This document shows, piece by piece, positions 38,031-50,300 of a stretch of 64,000 nucleotides of DNA. The notes beneath the pieces were generated by a model. It saw nothing but the letters and a program-made list of their open reading frames with translations, was not told the origin of the DNA and did no database searches. Each line of letters begins with the position of its first letter. The first letter of the stretch is position 1. The translations under genes and the position numbers were made by a program. The DNA is from Lycorma delicatula (Eukaryota; Arthropoda; Insecta; Hemiptera; Fulgoridae), in NCBI RefSeq assembly GCF_047948215.1, contig NC_134456.1, positions 69,383,415 to 69,447,414 on the forward strand. The letters are read 5' to 3'.

Positions 38031-38563
38031 GAATTTTAATTTTAATTATTATTATTTTCGTATTCTATAATAAGTTTCTCAATATTTTAATGGGTCATAA
38101 CTAAAAATCTGAGGGTGATGAAGAAAAATTGTTTCATTTTAAGATTCAACATAAAAACTACATTCTAATTCACCTACTTTTATCTCAGTTCCAAATTATT
38201 TATTCTTTTTTTTTTTTTACTTGTGTTATTACTCAGAAGTTAATTACTAAAACTGCTAATCATATTATAGTGATTGTTAAGTGTTTACAAAGGAATTTGA
38301 CTATGACTACCTCTCATTCTGTTGTTGATGACAGGATCTTCTGAACCATAGATCCTAGGAATTTGAAATTTACATATAATCCAAGATTAGAATTTTTCTG
38401 AATTCTTTAATTAAATGTATTGAATATCATAACAATATCAGTACAATTAGTAGTTTATTAACGATTTCTTTTTATACTTACTAAAATATATAGTAATAAA
38501 TTATATTAATATATAATTTTAATAATTAATAATTATAGTGTAATTTTTTGTTTTATTTTTCAG

Positions 38564-38920
38564 CGCCTCCAACATTTATTGAAAGACTTCCTCCATACTA
38601 TGGTGCTTTAATGAATGCTCAACAGATTAGTATATCATGCAGAGTTGAATGTTTACCATTATGTTCTGTAAACTGGTTAAAGAATGCTAGAGCAATTGAT
38701 CTTGGTAGTAATACACGTTATACTGTACATAACACTGTTGTCCCACCTGATACAAGAACAAATGATTTTGCCTCGGTTCATTCAACTCTTATCTGGAATA
38801 TGTCAGCATGGCCAGGAAATCAACTTGATCGTATACATGATAACGCTAATTACACATGTCAAAGTACTGGAAATGCTGTGGGAGTTGGTGTTAAGAGTAC
38901 AACCTTCTTTGCTGTAGAAT
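38564..38920 (+). CDS. Exon: long Ig domain with extra cysteines
   Basis: The acceptor is tatttttcag and the donor is gtcagt at 38921, phase 1/1. At about 119 residues this is the longest Ig exon of the set. It begins PPTFIERLPPYYG. The B-strand region reads ISISCRVECLPLCSVNWLKN, so three Cys occur within eleven residues around the strand B/C turn. The F strand is DNANYTCQSTGNAVG. The extra length lies in the C'-E region (about 35 residues between WLKN and the STLIWN strand). NMS and NYT are possible glycosylation sites. Confidence 0.93.
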
Positions 38921-40201
38921 GTCAGTAATTATTTATCACTTATTCAGATATAATTTTTTTTATGTAAAGTTAAGATTATTTACTCTACTTTGTTAACTTT
39001 TACAAGAGCAAAATTTAGTCTAAAATGTCATTTTGGATTATAAAATAATTACTAATATTTAAATATGTTTTAAGTGCCAGAAATTTATAAAATAATAGCA
39101 GCTGTTTTTGACAAAACATGTTTTGTTTGTTTTGAAAAGAATCAAACTTAATATTATTAAACTCTGCCCTTGTTGATTCATGTCATATAGAAAATGCTTA
39201 ATTATAAATCTTTAATAGTGATTTTTATTTTAAAATTACTTATATTGGCTATTTTAAAATTATTTTACACAGTTGTACTAGTGAATATAAAAGTAAATAT
39301 TTTAATATTTAATTACCTTTTAAACTGATAAAAACAAGAAAAACAATTTCTTTTCACCAATAAAATAACAGTCAAAAACTAATAAAAAAAAAGTGTATGT
39401 GAAGTGTTAGAGCTTGAAACAAGATTGTATGCTAAAGAAAGGAAGAAAGTGCATCTGAATATCAAGTCAGATAAAAGTGTTCAAATAATATATATGATTA
39501 AATTATATGATGAAAATACTAAAATCAATCTACAATGATAATATTAGCACTGTAACTTGTGAGTTAACTTTAAGTAGAACAGCAGAGAGCAGGTGGCTTG
39601 TTTAAGTAATCAACATGACCTCTAGTACTTTTCTCCTACACTATACTAGAAATGTATGTAATGATATTTTAAATCTTAATCCATCCACTGATTTAAAAAA
39701 AATTGTATTACTTATATTTATATTTTCCAAATTAAATTTTGAGGGGTAAATATTTCTATATTTCTTTTGTTCCATAAATCTCATAAGATAATAAAAGCAT
39801 AATTTGCTACTTGTGATACATATATAAATCTTTATTAATTGTTTTAGTCAACAATTGCAAATTAACAGTAGTCAACCTGGTCATTAACTGTAAATACTTA
39901 TGCCACTCAGCAGCACACCATTGTTGCTCTTGAATAACTTAACATTACTGATTACCTGCTCTCATTTTTCATTGAATAACCAATAAACTGCATTGAACTT
40001 ACTATAACAGATTTTTAATTAGTTTGGTTGCTCTGCTTTCAGTTATCAGAATAAAATAATTACAATTAGAGTTAAGTTAATTTAAGTTGACCCAAATGCT
40101 ACTAAACATAAACTGCCAGTATTAGCAGTAGTTAAGCAAATATTTTCCTATTAAATTTAATATAAAAATTTTATTTTGTTTTTTTTTTTTTGTTTACTTA
40201 G
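38921..40201. other. Intron of the Ig gene
   Basis: AT-rich with no feature recognised. It ends in a T-rich tract before the acceptor at 40201. Confidence 0.7.
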
Positions 40202-40462
40202 ATCCCCCAGAAAATGTGACAGTTTCAAATAGAGCAGTAAATGTGATAGAAGGTAATGTTCCTGAGAAGGTATTATGCAGTGCCAAAGCGTTTCCAGAGG
40301 CTTCATATCAGTGGCGTAAAGAAGATGAATCAGAAATTATAATCAAAGGAAATGCTCTCATACTCAATTTTCCTGTATCAAGAACAAGAGATGGAAATTA
40401 TGTATGCGAGGCATTTAATCGCCATGGAAACAATACGCAAAAAACATACATAAATGTTTTAT
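40202..40462 (+). CDS. Exon: complete Ig domain
   Basis: The acceptor is ttgtttacttag at 40201 and the donor is gtaagt at 40463, phase 1/1. The domain begins PPENVTVSNRAVNV and shows the B-strand Cys (EKVLCSAKAFPEA), the core Trp (YQWRKEDE) and the F-strand motif RDGNYVCEAFNRHGNN. It is a compact I-type domain of about 87 residues. NVT and NNT are possible glycosylation sites. Confidence 0.93.
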
Positions 40463-42429
40463 GTAAGTTGAGTATTTTTTAAGCATTACCTTAGTTTATA
40501 CCTTTATTCATGATATTAATGTTGCATTTTATTTAAAATAAAGTTTATATAAAATATTACTGATTAAAAAAAAAAATTAAAAAGATTAGTTTGAAAAATA
40601 ATTACATTAGAATTTAGTAATCATTAATTTCATCACATTAACCCAAAGAAGTTCATGTAGTTTTATTTGACACTAAGATGACAATACCATCTCTACTCAG
40701 CACAGATAGTAATTGTAGTGAATATCATTACTATCAAAGTTAGCAACAGTGACCAGTACTTTTTTATCTTAGGTAGTTTACATTTGTTACCCATAAGAAA
40801 AACTGGGTAAAGAAACATGTAGTGTAGAACTATATGTTCATTTACCTATGTGGTAAAGGAAACCGTATGAGATAGCATAAAGGAATAAATTAGTATATCC
40901 TTTACCCATTTTTCATCTACCATTAGAATTGTAAACTTGTTCAAATTCTTTGTCACTTTGAGGACTCCCTTCCCCCCTCACCAAACAAATAAATAGATAA
41001 ATCTTGATTTGTTCACTTTTCCAGGAAACGGATCATTTTAAATTGCACTACTGTAACCACTCCTGCCCACAAATAATTTAAGGATATGGTACACTGATCC
41101 TTATTTTTCATTCATATCCATTTTAATTGGATTTGTTTAGTATAATTGTTTTTAAAATAAAAATGAAATTCATTAAAAAGTTGATTATGATGATGGACTC
41201 CTTTTTCAACTAAAATTCAAAAAGACAGCTTAAATATCAAACAACAAGCTCTGTGAAATTCTAGTGAATAGTAACCACACTTTATAAAAGCAGAGATACT
41301 TTATCTCTGATCAGAGAAGGAACACCGTTACAGGTGTTCATCTCCTAAGAAGTAAGAAATACACATAAGTGTTCTCTATGTTATGCGTCTAAGAGACACC
41401 TTACAACTCACATCCTTCAGTTACGATGTTTAATGCACTCATATTTCCCATCACCTCCTAATATCTTCATTTCTTTCATCTCCTAAGAGAGGGTGAAATT
41501 TTATATATATAAAATGTAGCATTTGACCAATATAAACACAAAAGTAAGAAATAATCTTGAGTCTTTTTTTTTTTTTTAAAACAAAGAAGGTGCCAAAATA
41601 AAAAATATCTGAAAAATGAAGTTTATTTAATCCTCAAATTAATTATTTTTGTTGACCAGCACAACAAACACAATACTTATCTTTTTCAAAAATATAAATG
41701 GCTCACTTTCAAGTTAATGAAACTTTTCTTTCAAAATACCTTTCAGAGCTAATTAGCAGTACTTTCTGATGTACCAAAGTTGTTACCTAGTCCACTAAAG
41801 AAAGTACTACTGCTTAGTACAGCGTTAGGCTGTTTGAGAACAAGAATGGCCCTTTTTGTGTTTTGTAATTTTACAGAATAAAAACATTTGTAATTTTAAA
41901 TTATTTATAGTTGGTATTTCTTTTTTATATTGCAAACCTTATATGGCCCAAAAGAAATGTTAGAATGTTAAAAAAAATCTAATTATATTCACAATTCTCT
42001 GAAATAAAGCTTATTCCTTACTCTTAATTGTATAAATGTTGAATTCTGATATATTTTGATTTAGTTATTTTCCTCCACTTTACCACATTTCTTAATTAAA
42101 ATATTTGTTTGTAATGGTATAAGTCAAAAGATATTTTTCTAAATATAAGAGTATGGAAAAATTGAGTGAGGTAACCAAATCCAAAATTTTGAATTCAAAA
42201 TTAAACTACTTTTGCATTAATAATTAGATATTTAAATGGTATTAAATTTCACTGGGGAAAAAGTATACATAAATTTAACAACCTACCAAAAGATTGTATA
42301 AACTGGAAAATGATCAACATTAATACATAAAAATATTACCATTGAAATAAATAGAGATTGGTAAACTTAATTTAAGTAATGGTTTTACAAATATATATAT
42401 ATATATATATATGTATTCAATTTTTTCAG
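40463..42429. other. Intron of the Ig gene
   Basis: No coding content. A less AT-rich patch at about 41280-41500 has no recognisable identity. A (TA)n run (42392-42412) stands just upstream of the acceptor. Confidence 0.65.
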
Positions 42430-42687
42430 ACAAACCTGAATGTGGAATCACACAAACTGAAAAAGATGGTAAAATAGTACTAATATGCACAGCAAAAGCT
42501 AATCCACCTGAAGTTGATTTCACTTGGAGAATAAAGAATGAGAATGAGACAATTGAAGAAAATGTGGAGAAAAAAGGTCTCAAAAGTTATCTTACTTTAG
42601 ATACAAGAGTTGAAAACTTCAGAACATATTTATGTTTTACCAACAATTCAGTTGGAATGTCAATACCATGTGAAAGAGATGTAACAG
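42430..42687 (+). CDS. Exon: last Ig domain before the membrane
   Basis: The acceptor is ttttttcag, directly after a (TA)n tract that ends about 10 bases upstream. The donor is gtaaga at 42688, phase 1/1. The domain begins KPECGITQTEKDG and shows the B-strand Cys (IVLICTAKANPPE), the core Trp (VDFTWRIKNENE) and the F-strand Cys (FRTYLCFTNNSVG). Two extra Cys occur at the edges (KPEC and IPCERDV) and could pair with each other. The next coding exon, 16.6 kb away, encodes the membrane helix. Confidence 0.92.
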
Positions 42688-43470
42688 GTAAGATTAATTA
42701 ATTATATATTTAATTAATGATGTAAATATTAGTTGAATTAATTACTATCAAAATGATTTTTGTTGTGCAGATTTTTGGGTTTTTTTTTATTAAAAATCTA
42801 TTCTTCAATATAGTTTTAACTCTTAATGCAGATCAGTTTTACTTACTTGAATATAATAATTATCCTCAGTAGGTTAGATTTAAAAAAATTTAACACCTTA
42901 ATTGTGTGATATCAAGAGGCATTTTAACACATTATGTAACAGTAACTAATTTGTAACTGATACAGGATTATCCTACACAATATAATCTAGCAATCAATAC
43001 AAGCCTTATACTATTAAATATATTTTAAACAAGTCAGATTGAGAATAGTAATCTGCATTATCAAATTTAGTAATTAATTTTAATTTGAAATTTAATGTTC
43101 TATTTTGAAGTATTTAAGAATAATTCCCTTGGAGTTAAGTTTAAATTACTGAATTTCATATTTCTACTCAAGTAATTTTAATTATACTTAGCAGTTAAAC
43201 ATGTTTTTATCCTGGAGTGCCTTATATCTTTTTATTTGTTTAAAAAATTAAACTCTCTTTTTTATTTCTTTTTAAACTGAGGTAAAGAACAAATCTTATG
43301 GTTAATTTACTTTTTTATATCTGTTTTATTATAAGCATCCTGTGGTACTTATTTTAATTAAAGAGTAACACTCCAGATTTTACTATTATTATCTTTTTTT
43401 CTTTATTCTATGTTAAAAAATTTTGTTGGAATTCCTCACCTCTAATATATTTAATAAATTATTAAAAAAT

Positions 43471-43632
43471 GAAAATCCACCTTACCAGCAAATTAAGAGT
43501 GTCTCAAGAATTAAAAAATTAAAACAAAGTTTGTTTTAATTTTTTAACTTATAATATTTTTAACTCCTGATGATGGTTTTGAAAAAACTGAAAGATCTTG
43601 TGACACACTTAGTTTGTTGATAAAGTAGATTT
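43471..43632. repeat. Short inverted-repeat element
   Basis: Diverged inverted arms of about 40 bp (43471-43510 and 43593-43632; tccaccttaccagc pairs with gttgataaagtaga) surround a second, inner inverted pair (attaaaacaaa / tttgttttaat). It looks like a small non-autonomous DNA element. Confidence 0.5.
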
Positions 43633-45927
43633 TAATTTTTTATGAATGTTGTTTTTATATTCTCTGTAATAATGGAAATTAAAATATTTATTCAGTTTTG
43701 CCTGTGCTCTAGGCGGTTTACAAAAACATAATTTAAGATTCCATTCATGGCATTACTATTTGATCAGTTTCACTCCTAACAAACAAATTTCAAACCATTT
43801 ATTATATATAATTTCATAAAGTCATTCAGATTGTACTAACTTTTCAAAAACATTCTACCACAGGATGAAGTTTTACTGTAATTACATAGAAAATACTATT
43901 AATTTTTAACTTTAAAAAAAAAATGAAGATATTGTACTTCAAAAACAAAATAGAAGTTGATATTTTATAAATTAAATTGCTGATTTTATGTGAGAATTAA
44001 ATATTTTATTATTTATAATTATTTAGTGCTTATATCTTTATATTTTTATGGTTAGTTATGTATGAAAAACGTATTACTATTTATTCTAATTTTTTTTTAT
44101 ATTATTGTACTATAATTTTCAAATATATTTGTCAGTAATCTTTTTCCATTATTTATTGGATTATTTATAATTGTATAATATAAAATAGTAGAATCAAATT
44201 GACTAATGCTAATAAAGATGTATAAAATTTTGCTCCTGATTATTAAAATTCAAGTCAAATCAGTTCGATTAGACAAAGCGTGAAAAAACTGATTTAAAAA
44301 TACGATGCTTTTAGCCTACCAGGAGAAAAGTAGTAAGTTCAGAGCTGCAGGTAGGACAATCCTCTAATTTTGCTTCAGTTTACCCATTCTACTGCATTAT
44401 ATTTCACTAAAAATTCATATAGTTAAGCTAATTGCATATTTTAAACACAAATTTTAATTTAATAATCTTTCAAAAAATGTTTATTTATAAAATGTAGTAG
44501 AAAGGGTGTACTGTGTATGTAAAAGCTTTACTGCATGTAAAACGTTTTTCTATCTATATTTTGATATATTTCTTCAGCCTTTATACTATTAGATTTTTCT
44601 CAGTTTTAATTTATTTTTTTACTGGCTTAGAGGTATAAAAATGATCTTGCTTTACTTGTTTTCACCACTACACTGGATGTTATTCTGTTGTACATTATAG
44701 AAAGAGATAAATATTACAGTATGTTTCAACACTTTTTTTTCATTTTATCTATATGTTTAAATTTAAATGAGGGTTATACAAAATGTATTATTAGATCTTT
44801 AAGAATTTATCCATTTAAAAAAAAAAGGTACAGTAACTTTGTACTGAAACAGTAGTTATTTTAATTACATTGTTAAGCTTTGTATATATTAGTTATGTTA
44901 TTCGCATTGCATTATGTAAGTTAAAAGTTGACTGAAAATAATTAAATTCCACTATTATGTGGTGATAATTCTTTTTTAATATAATCCTGCTCCTAATATA
45001 ATATAGATACTAGGATTAAAAGAATAGTTAATCTTTTTAAATAAAAAAAAATACTAATAAAATATTAAAAAGAAGTGTTTTCATATAGATGACTTAACGA
45101 TATTAAAGTACTTCATTAAGAAAGTACTTTAAAACTAAGTTCTTATTAAAACTAAGTGAAACTGAACAGAACAGAAATAATCATTTATGTTAGGCTTAAT
45201 TCCTTTGAGATTTAGGAGCTTGAATAGAAATAAACATAAAAAGAAATGGCAGTCACGGGACTGGCCAACAGAAGTGAAAACTTCAAATAATGAATACCAA
45301 TTTGTGGTTTATAATTATATTTGATTATATTACTATTTCTAGCTTGTGCTAATTTTATTAAAACATATATTTAAATGATTTTATAATGAATTGAAAAATA
45401 TTAACAACAAAATTTAATTAATTTTATTTATTAATTATTAGTAACAATAACAAAATATTTACATGTTAATAATGATGTGTATTATAGTTAACAATGATAC
45501 ATTTTATTCTATTTCTGAAATGTTTACGTTGTTTGTATTATCATCTTGTTCTAAAAATGAAACAATTGGTTTATGATAACTGAAGTATGAAATAAATACC
45601 CTCTAATGAAATTTATCCAGATATCTTGTAAATACTGCTTCTATTGTTGTGCCATATCTTGTACTTATATTTTTATCGTTTAACATTGTTATATATAATA
45701 CATATACAAACATAACACATAATATTATGCCATTTATGCTTTTTGAATGTAAGTGTCATGTGCACACATAATAAAAAATATATAATATAAACATGAAATA
45801 CATTTTTTATGTACTCACTTTTTATCCAGTATTCTTCACAAATATTATAATATGTTACAATTACACTGAATTTAAACAATTATTTTTTTTTTTATTATTA
45901 GTACGTATTGAAATATTTCATATAACA

Positions 45928-46203
45928 CTTTGACATATAATAAACAAACATTTCAATGTATATATGTATACAAGCACAACCGAGAAGCAACGTGGTTTGG
46001 CTAATAATTCACAGTCTATCTTTATCGTATACTAATCTATACGTATATGCGTATAGATTCATCTTACGCATATATGACTTTGACATATAATAAACAAACA
46101 TTTTAATCTATATATGTATACAAGCACAACCGAGAAGCAACATGGTATGGCTAACTATAATTCACAGTCTATCTTTATCGTATACTAATCTATACAAATA
46201 TGC
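45928..46203. repeat. 150-bp tandem duplication
   Basis: The first unit starts at 45928 and the second at 46078, both with ctttgacatataataaac. Both units contain caagcacaaccgagaagcaa and cagtctatctttatcgtata. The second copy is cut short. An inverted pair (aatctatacg / cgtatagatt) sits at 46033-46060 in the first unit. Confidence 0.88.
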
Positions 46204-47397
46204 GTGTATGGGCATTATACTGAAAGAAAGAAAGAAAGCAATAAAGAGGGAGAATTATTGCCAATCACCGGCAGTTTTTACTCCCACCACTCATCCTCCT
46301 GCTACTACATATTATACTATCTATACACTCATATATGCGAATATATATTCTCTCTCTATGACTTTTTCTCTTCATATATATATATAAATATATGCTTAGT
46401 GTCTTGCATTACATTACAGATTTTGATTACAAGTCAGCGATTTTTTTTCCTATGTTCCCATCCAATTCGTATATATAAAAAATTCTGATATAACACACCT
46501 AAAGAAGTTTTCACTTCAAAAAAAAATTTTAATGCCAATCTCCAAATTTGCCTCATGTTAACCTCCTAGGACCTCTTTCCTGGAATTTTATAATTTTAAA
46601 AAGGAGAATTTGGCTGAAGAGATTGTACTGTGAGCTCAACAATTTGCCAGTTCAATGCTCCATCAAGAAAATATTATCCTAACTCATTCAGTGGCCAAGT
46701 TTCAATGATCTCCTGTTCAAATTTCTCAGAACCAATCTATCATAAATGAGGTTGTCTGTAATTTGCAGACATGTCTGTATGAAAACATTTTTATAATTAA
46801 AATAATAGAAAGCGACATTCCTAGAAAAAATGTAATAATTTTGATTAAAACAACAGTGACAAAAAAAACATGGAAGTAGTTTATTTATTAAATAAATTTT
46901 AAGTATGATCCTCATTTACATGCATGTATGTATGTGAAATTTTAACCAGTATTATTTTTTTTATACAAACTTTAATTAAAATTATGTCGTTATGTGTAAA
47001 AATAGAGATACACTTAACTTTTGATAATAATGAATGCTGGGATTTAGCTTTACAATTAATCATATGATTTTATGTCCATAATGATATTATATAGTATGTC
47101 TTCATTTTTGACAATCAATTTTTTGTTAACGCTGTGTTTTCACCGATTACATAAAGATAAACACATATAAATGACACTAATTTGTAAAGCTGAGATTTTT
47201 TTATTACATAATTTTTTATTTACAATTGTATTAATTCATTTTGAAATTCACAGATGGAAATTATACTTTTTCTAGATTGATCTGCTTCGATACATATTAA
47301 TTTATGTATCTATCTATTCTAACAAAGTGTCATAATATTGCAACACCAATTCTGACAGACAATCCAAAACAAAACTGAACAGCAACAGTCACGTTAT

Positions 47398-50300
47398 CAG
47401 CGGCGGATCCAGTGAGGAGGGTGGTCGACGGGGGCGATCGCCTCCCCCCCACACCTTCCCAAACAACCCAACCATGATCTATTTTAAGATAAATTTTTTA
47501 GATCCTTTTAAAGCCTACAGTTTTGAAATTGGAAGAATAATATGGTTGAATATATTATTATATTTTTTCGTACATCTAACCCCGAAATAAATATATATGC
47601 AATAACTCTTGTAATAAACTGCCTACTTGACTACTTTTTGGCAGATAGAGAAGTTTTTTGAAATTATTTGTAATGTTTTTTGTCTATATACTGTTTGAAG
47701 AAATATTATTGAAGGGATTTTAATGTTATAAAATCGTATCAAATTATATAAAAAATATTAATTGAATATTAAAAAATAACTTATAAGAATTTTTAATATT
47801 CTAATATATTTTACAAGGAATTTTAGAATATTAGATTATAACAAAATTTAAATATGTTTAAATGATTTTTACGCTTATAAACGAAATCGAATATAGTATC
47901 ACTAAATTATAAATATAGGAATGATTTTAATTCTCGATAGAGCCCAAATTTATACGTATTAGATTTAATGATCGAACAGTCTGCAGATCGTGCAGCAATG
48001 ATCGTGCAGTCTGCCGCACTAACCAAATTCGAGGAAAAGCGTCGAATCGGATGTTTTCAGGAATTGCAGGTCGCAATTCGCGGAAAAAGTGGACTGTCAG
48101 TAGAGTAATAAAATGTTCATTTACAGTAAACTGTTGGTTCTATATAAAATCGAATGCTATACTGCAGGTTGAGAATAAATATTTTTGATAATTTTTATTA
48201 TAAAATTGTGCGTGCATATAGTAAGAATAACTGACTGAAGAATTTTCTGTGATAGTGTTTCTGTTGAGTTTAAATTTAATATCGGTTAAGATGCCTAACA
48301 AACGAAACGGGCCAGACTTTCAAAACTCGAAAATTGCAGAAAATATTTAATTTCTTCTTACGCGCAAAAGTTGAGCCAAATATGCATTCTCAACCAGAGA
48401 TTTTAAATAAGTTTCCAAATAATTTATTATCAAATAAATCATCATCGTCGGTATCAACTTCAACGCTAAATGAAATCTTCGAGTCACATTCTCTTAAGAC
48501 AGGTATGTTTTAATAAATATCTAGTAGAATCTAAGTGTTTTTTTTTTAGATTCTAAACGCTCTGGCCGAAATTGAAATTTGTCAATAATGAAGTTTGCAG
48601 GACAAACCAATATCTATTAGCTCTCGATAGTATTTTTAAACTTTTGTGATATAAAGATTGCCTCAAAAGAAATATCAAAACATGTTGAGATATATTTTTA
48701 AATGTAGTATCAAATAACGGTATCACTTATTTTGGTTACAGACGTTTTTGAGAAAACATGTAATTTTCAGTCTCAAAAAACATTTCCTGTATAATCAAAT
48801 GATATGATTTTTTAATATCCGATAACGTTTATATGAGTACAAATTTGAAGAAAAAAACGAATTTGTGCTTGTCCAATACATTTCTAAAAAATTCTAGATG
48901 TTTTTATTTTTGTATTTTTCTCCGTAGAACTGTATGATACCAATTCTTATAATCCGCTGCAGTGTTATAATATGAGAGTGAATATTAATTTTTCGATTTT
49001 TAATGTCAAAAGTATTTAAATTGTGCATATCAAAAAATGGGATATTTTTTGATAATGTGTCCCAAGCTGTCATGTCTTTGTGTCCAAGCTCTCATGGACA
49101 CAAAGAGTTGTTATATCTGTTCTTATAAAACTAAATTGACTAACAAAATTGGTTCCTGCAATCTATATTTCTTGTGTATAAAATATTACATACTAAACAG
49201 ATTACTGAAAAATATAGCCCAAAAATGAGTGTGTCGGTGGCGGATTTTCTTATTCTTTAAACACATTATAAGAAGCTAGCAAATTTTTTGACGTCTTTAT
49301 TTCAATAGGAATGAGTTTTTCTGACTTAAAATACAAATTTTAATAGACATATGAGATTTTTATCGTATTCATTTACATGTAGCACTCTGTCGAACTTCTG
49401 TCTCAATAATTCAATTTTTTTTTATTTCAAAATAATTCGCCCTGATTTGAATATGCTTAATGTCTTGACGTCTTTTATAAGCACGAAATTTTTACTTTCA
49501 AACATTGTCCAGTGTGAAAATTCATAGAGCAAACAGTCGCCGCGATCAGCAGTCACATGATCACAATTGATACAGGTATAATTCGCGCGAATTTTTTCCC
49601 TCTTTTCTTAGATCTGCACTAAAACTAACATATTTTTGCCATTATTTCAGAAATAGATTACCGATACGTAAAAAAGTTTTGCGCATTTTAATGCGTAAAT
49701 ATAATTATTTACCGTGTGAATTTTATAGATGTTATCGTCTGATGACAGTAACGCGATTTGTTCAATGCATTTGTTTCACAATATAAGCAAAATAGCAACA
49801 AAAAAAATTACTTTTTTTACTAAGTACTTTTTACAATTAAAAAAAAACATTTTTTATAATCAACTATATAACATCATTTACATCACGTTTTTCATAATGT
49901 TGCAATAGCGGCAAAAAAGAGAAATTTCATTTGAATCTGCTCATTTTATAAAATCAGATTTGTTTTTAAAAATTGTACGCAAGTACTTGGTTTATGAAAT
50001 CAAATGTATTTTTTATTTCAATTTCAGCTATTTCAAATATAGAAAATGACAAAAGCAGCTCAATTGTGGAAGTTACTCCTGGTATTCAAAAATCTCAAAG
50101 TTTGCAGATGGATTTTAACGATTTGGTTGAAGATGATTTAAAGACTGCTGCGCTGACTGAACAAATTAATTTATCTCATTCATCTGTACTAGAATCTGCA
50201 CAGAAATTAGATGCTGAAATTGAAAAAAAAAATATTTCACACAGTATTCCAAATTTAGCTCTTGATATCGGGAATTATATAGTTCACAAAGTTGATGATA

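Larger units (their letters stand above)
42688..47397. other. First part of the 16.6-kb intron
   Basis: AT-rich with no exon recognised. It contains a small inverted-repeat element (43471-43632) and a tandem duplication (45928-46203). Confidence 0.55.

Noticed and set aside
46142..46488. 81- and 94-codon overlapping frames
   Set aside because: They overlap in different frames, run through the tandem duplication and TA-rich tract, and show no domain.
49037..49228. 63-codon frame inside the hAT element
   Set aside because: It lies in the inferred intron of the transposase gene and has no similarity to transposase motifs.
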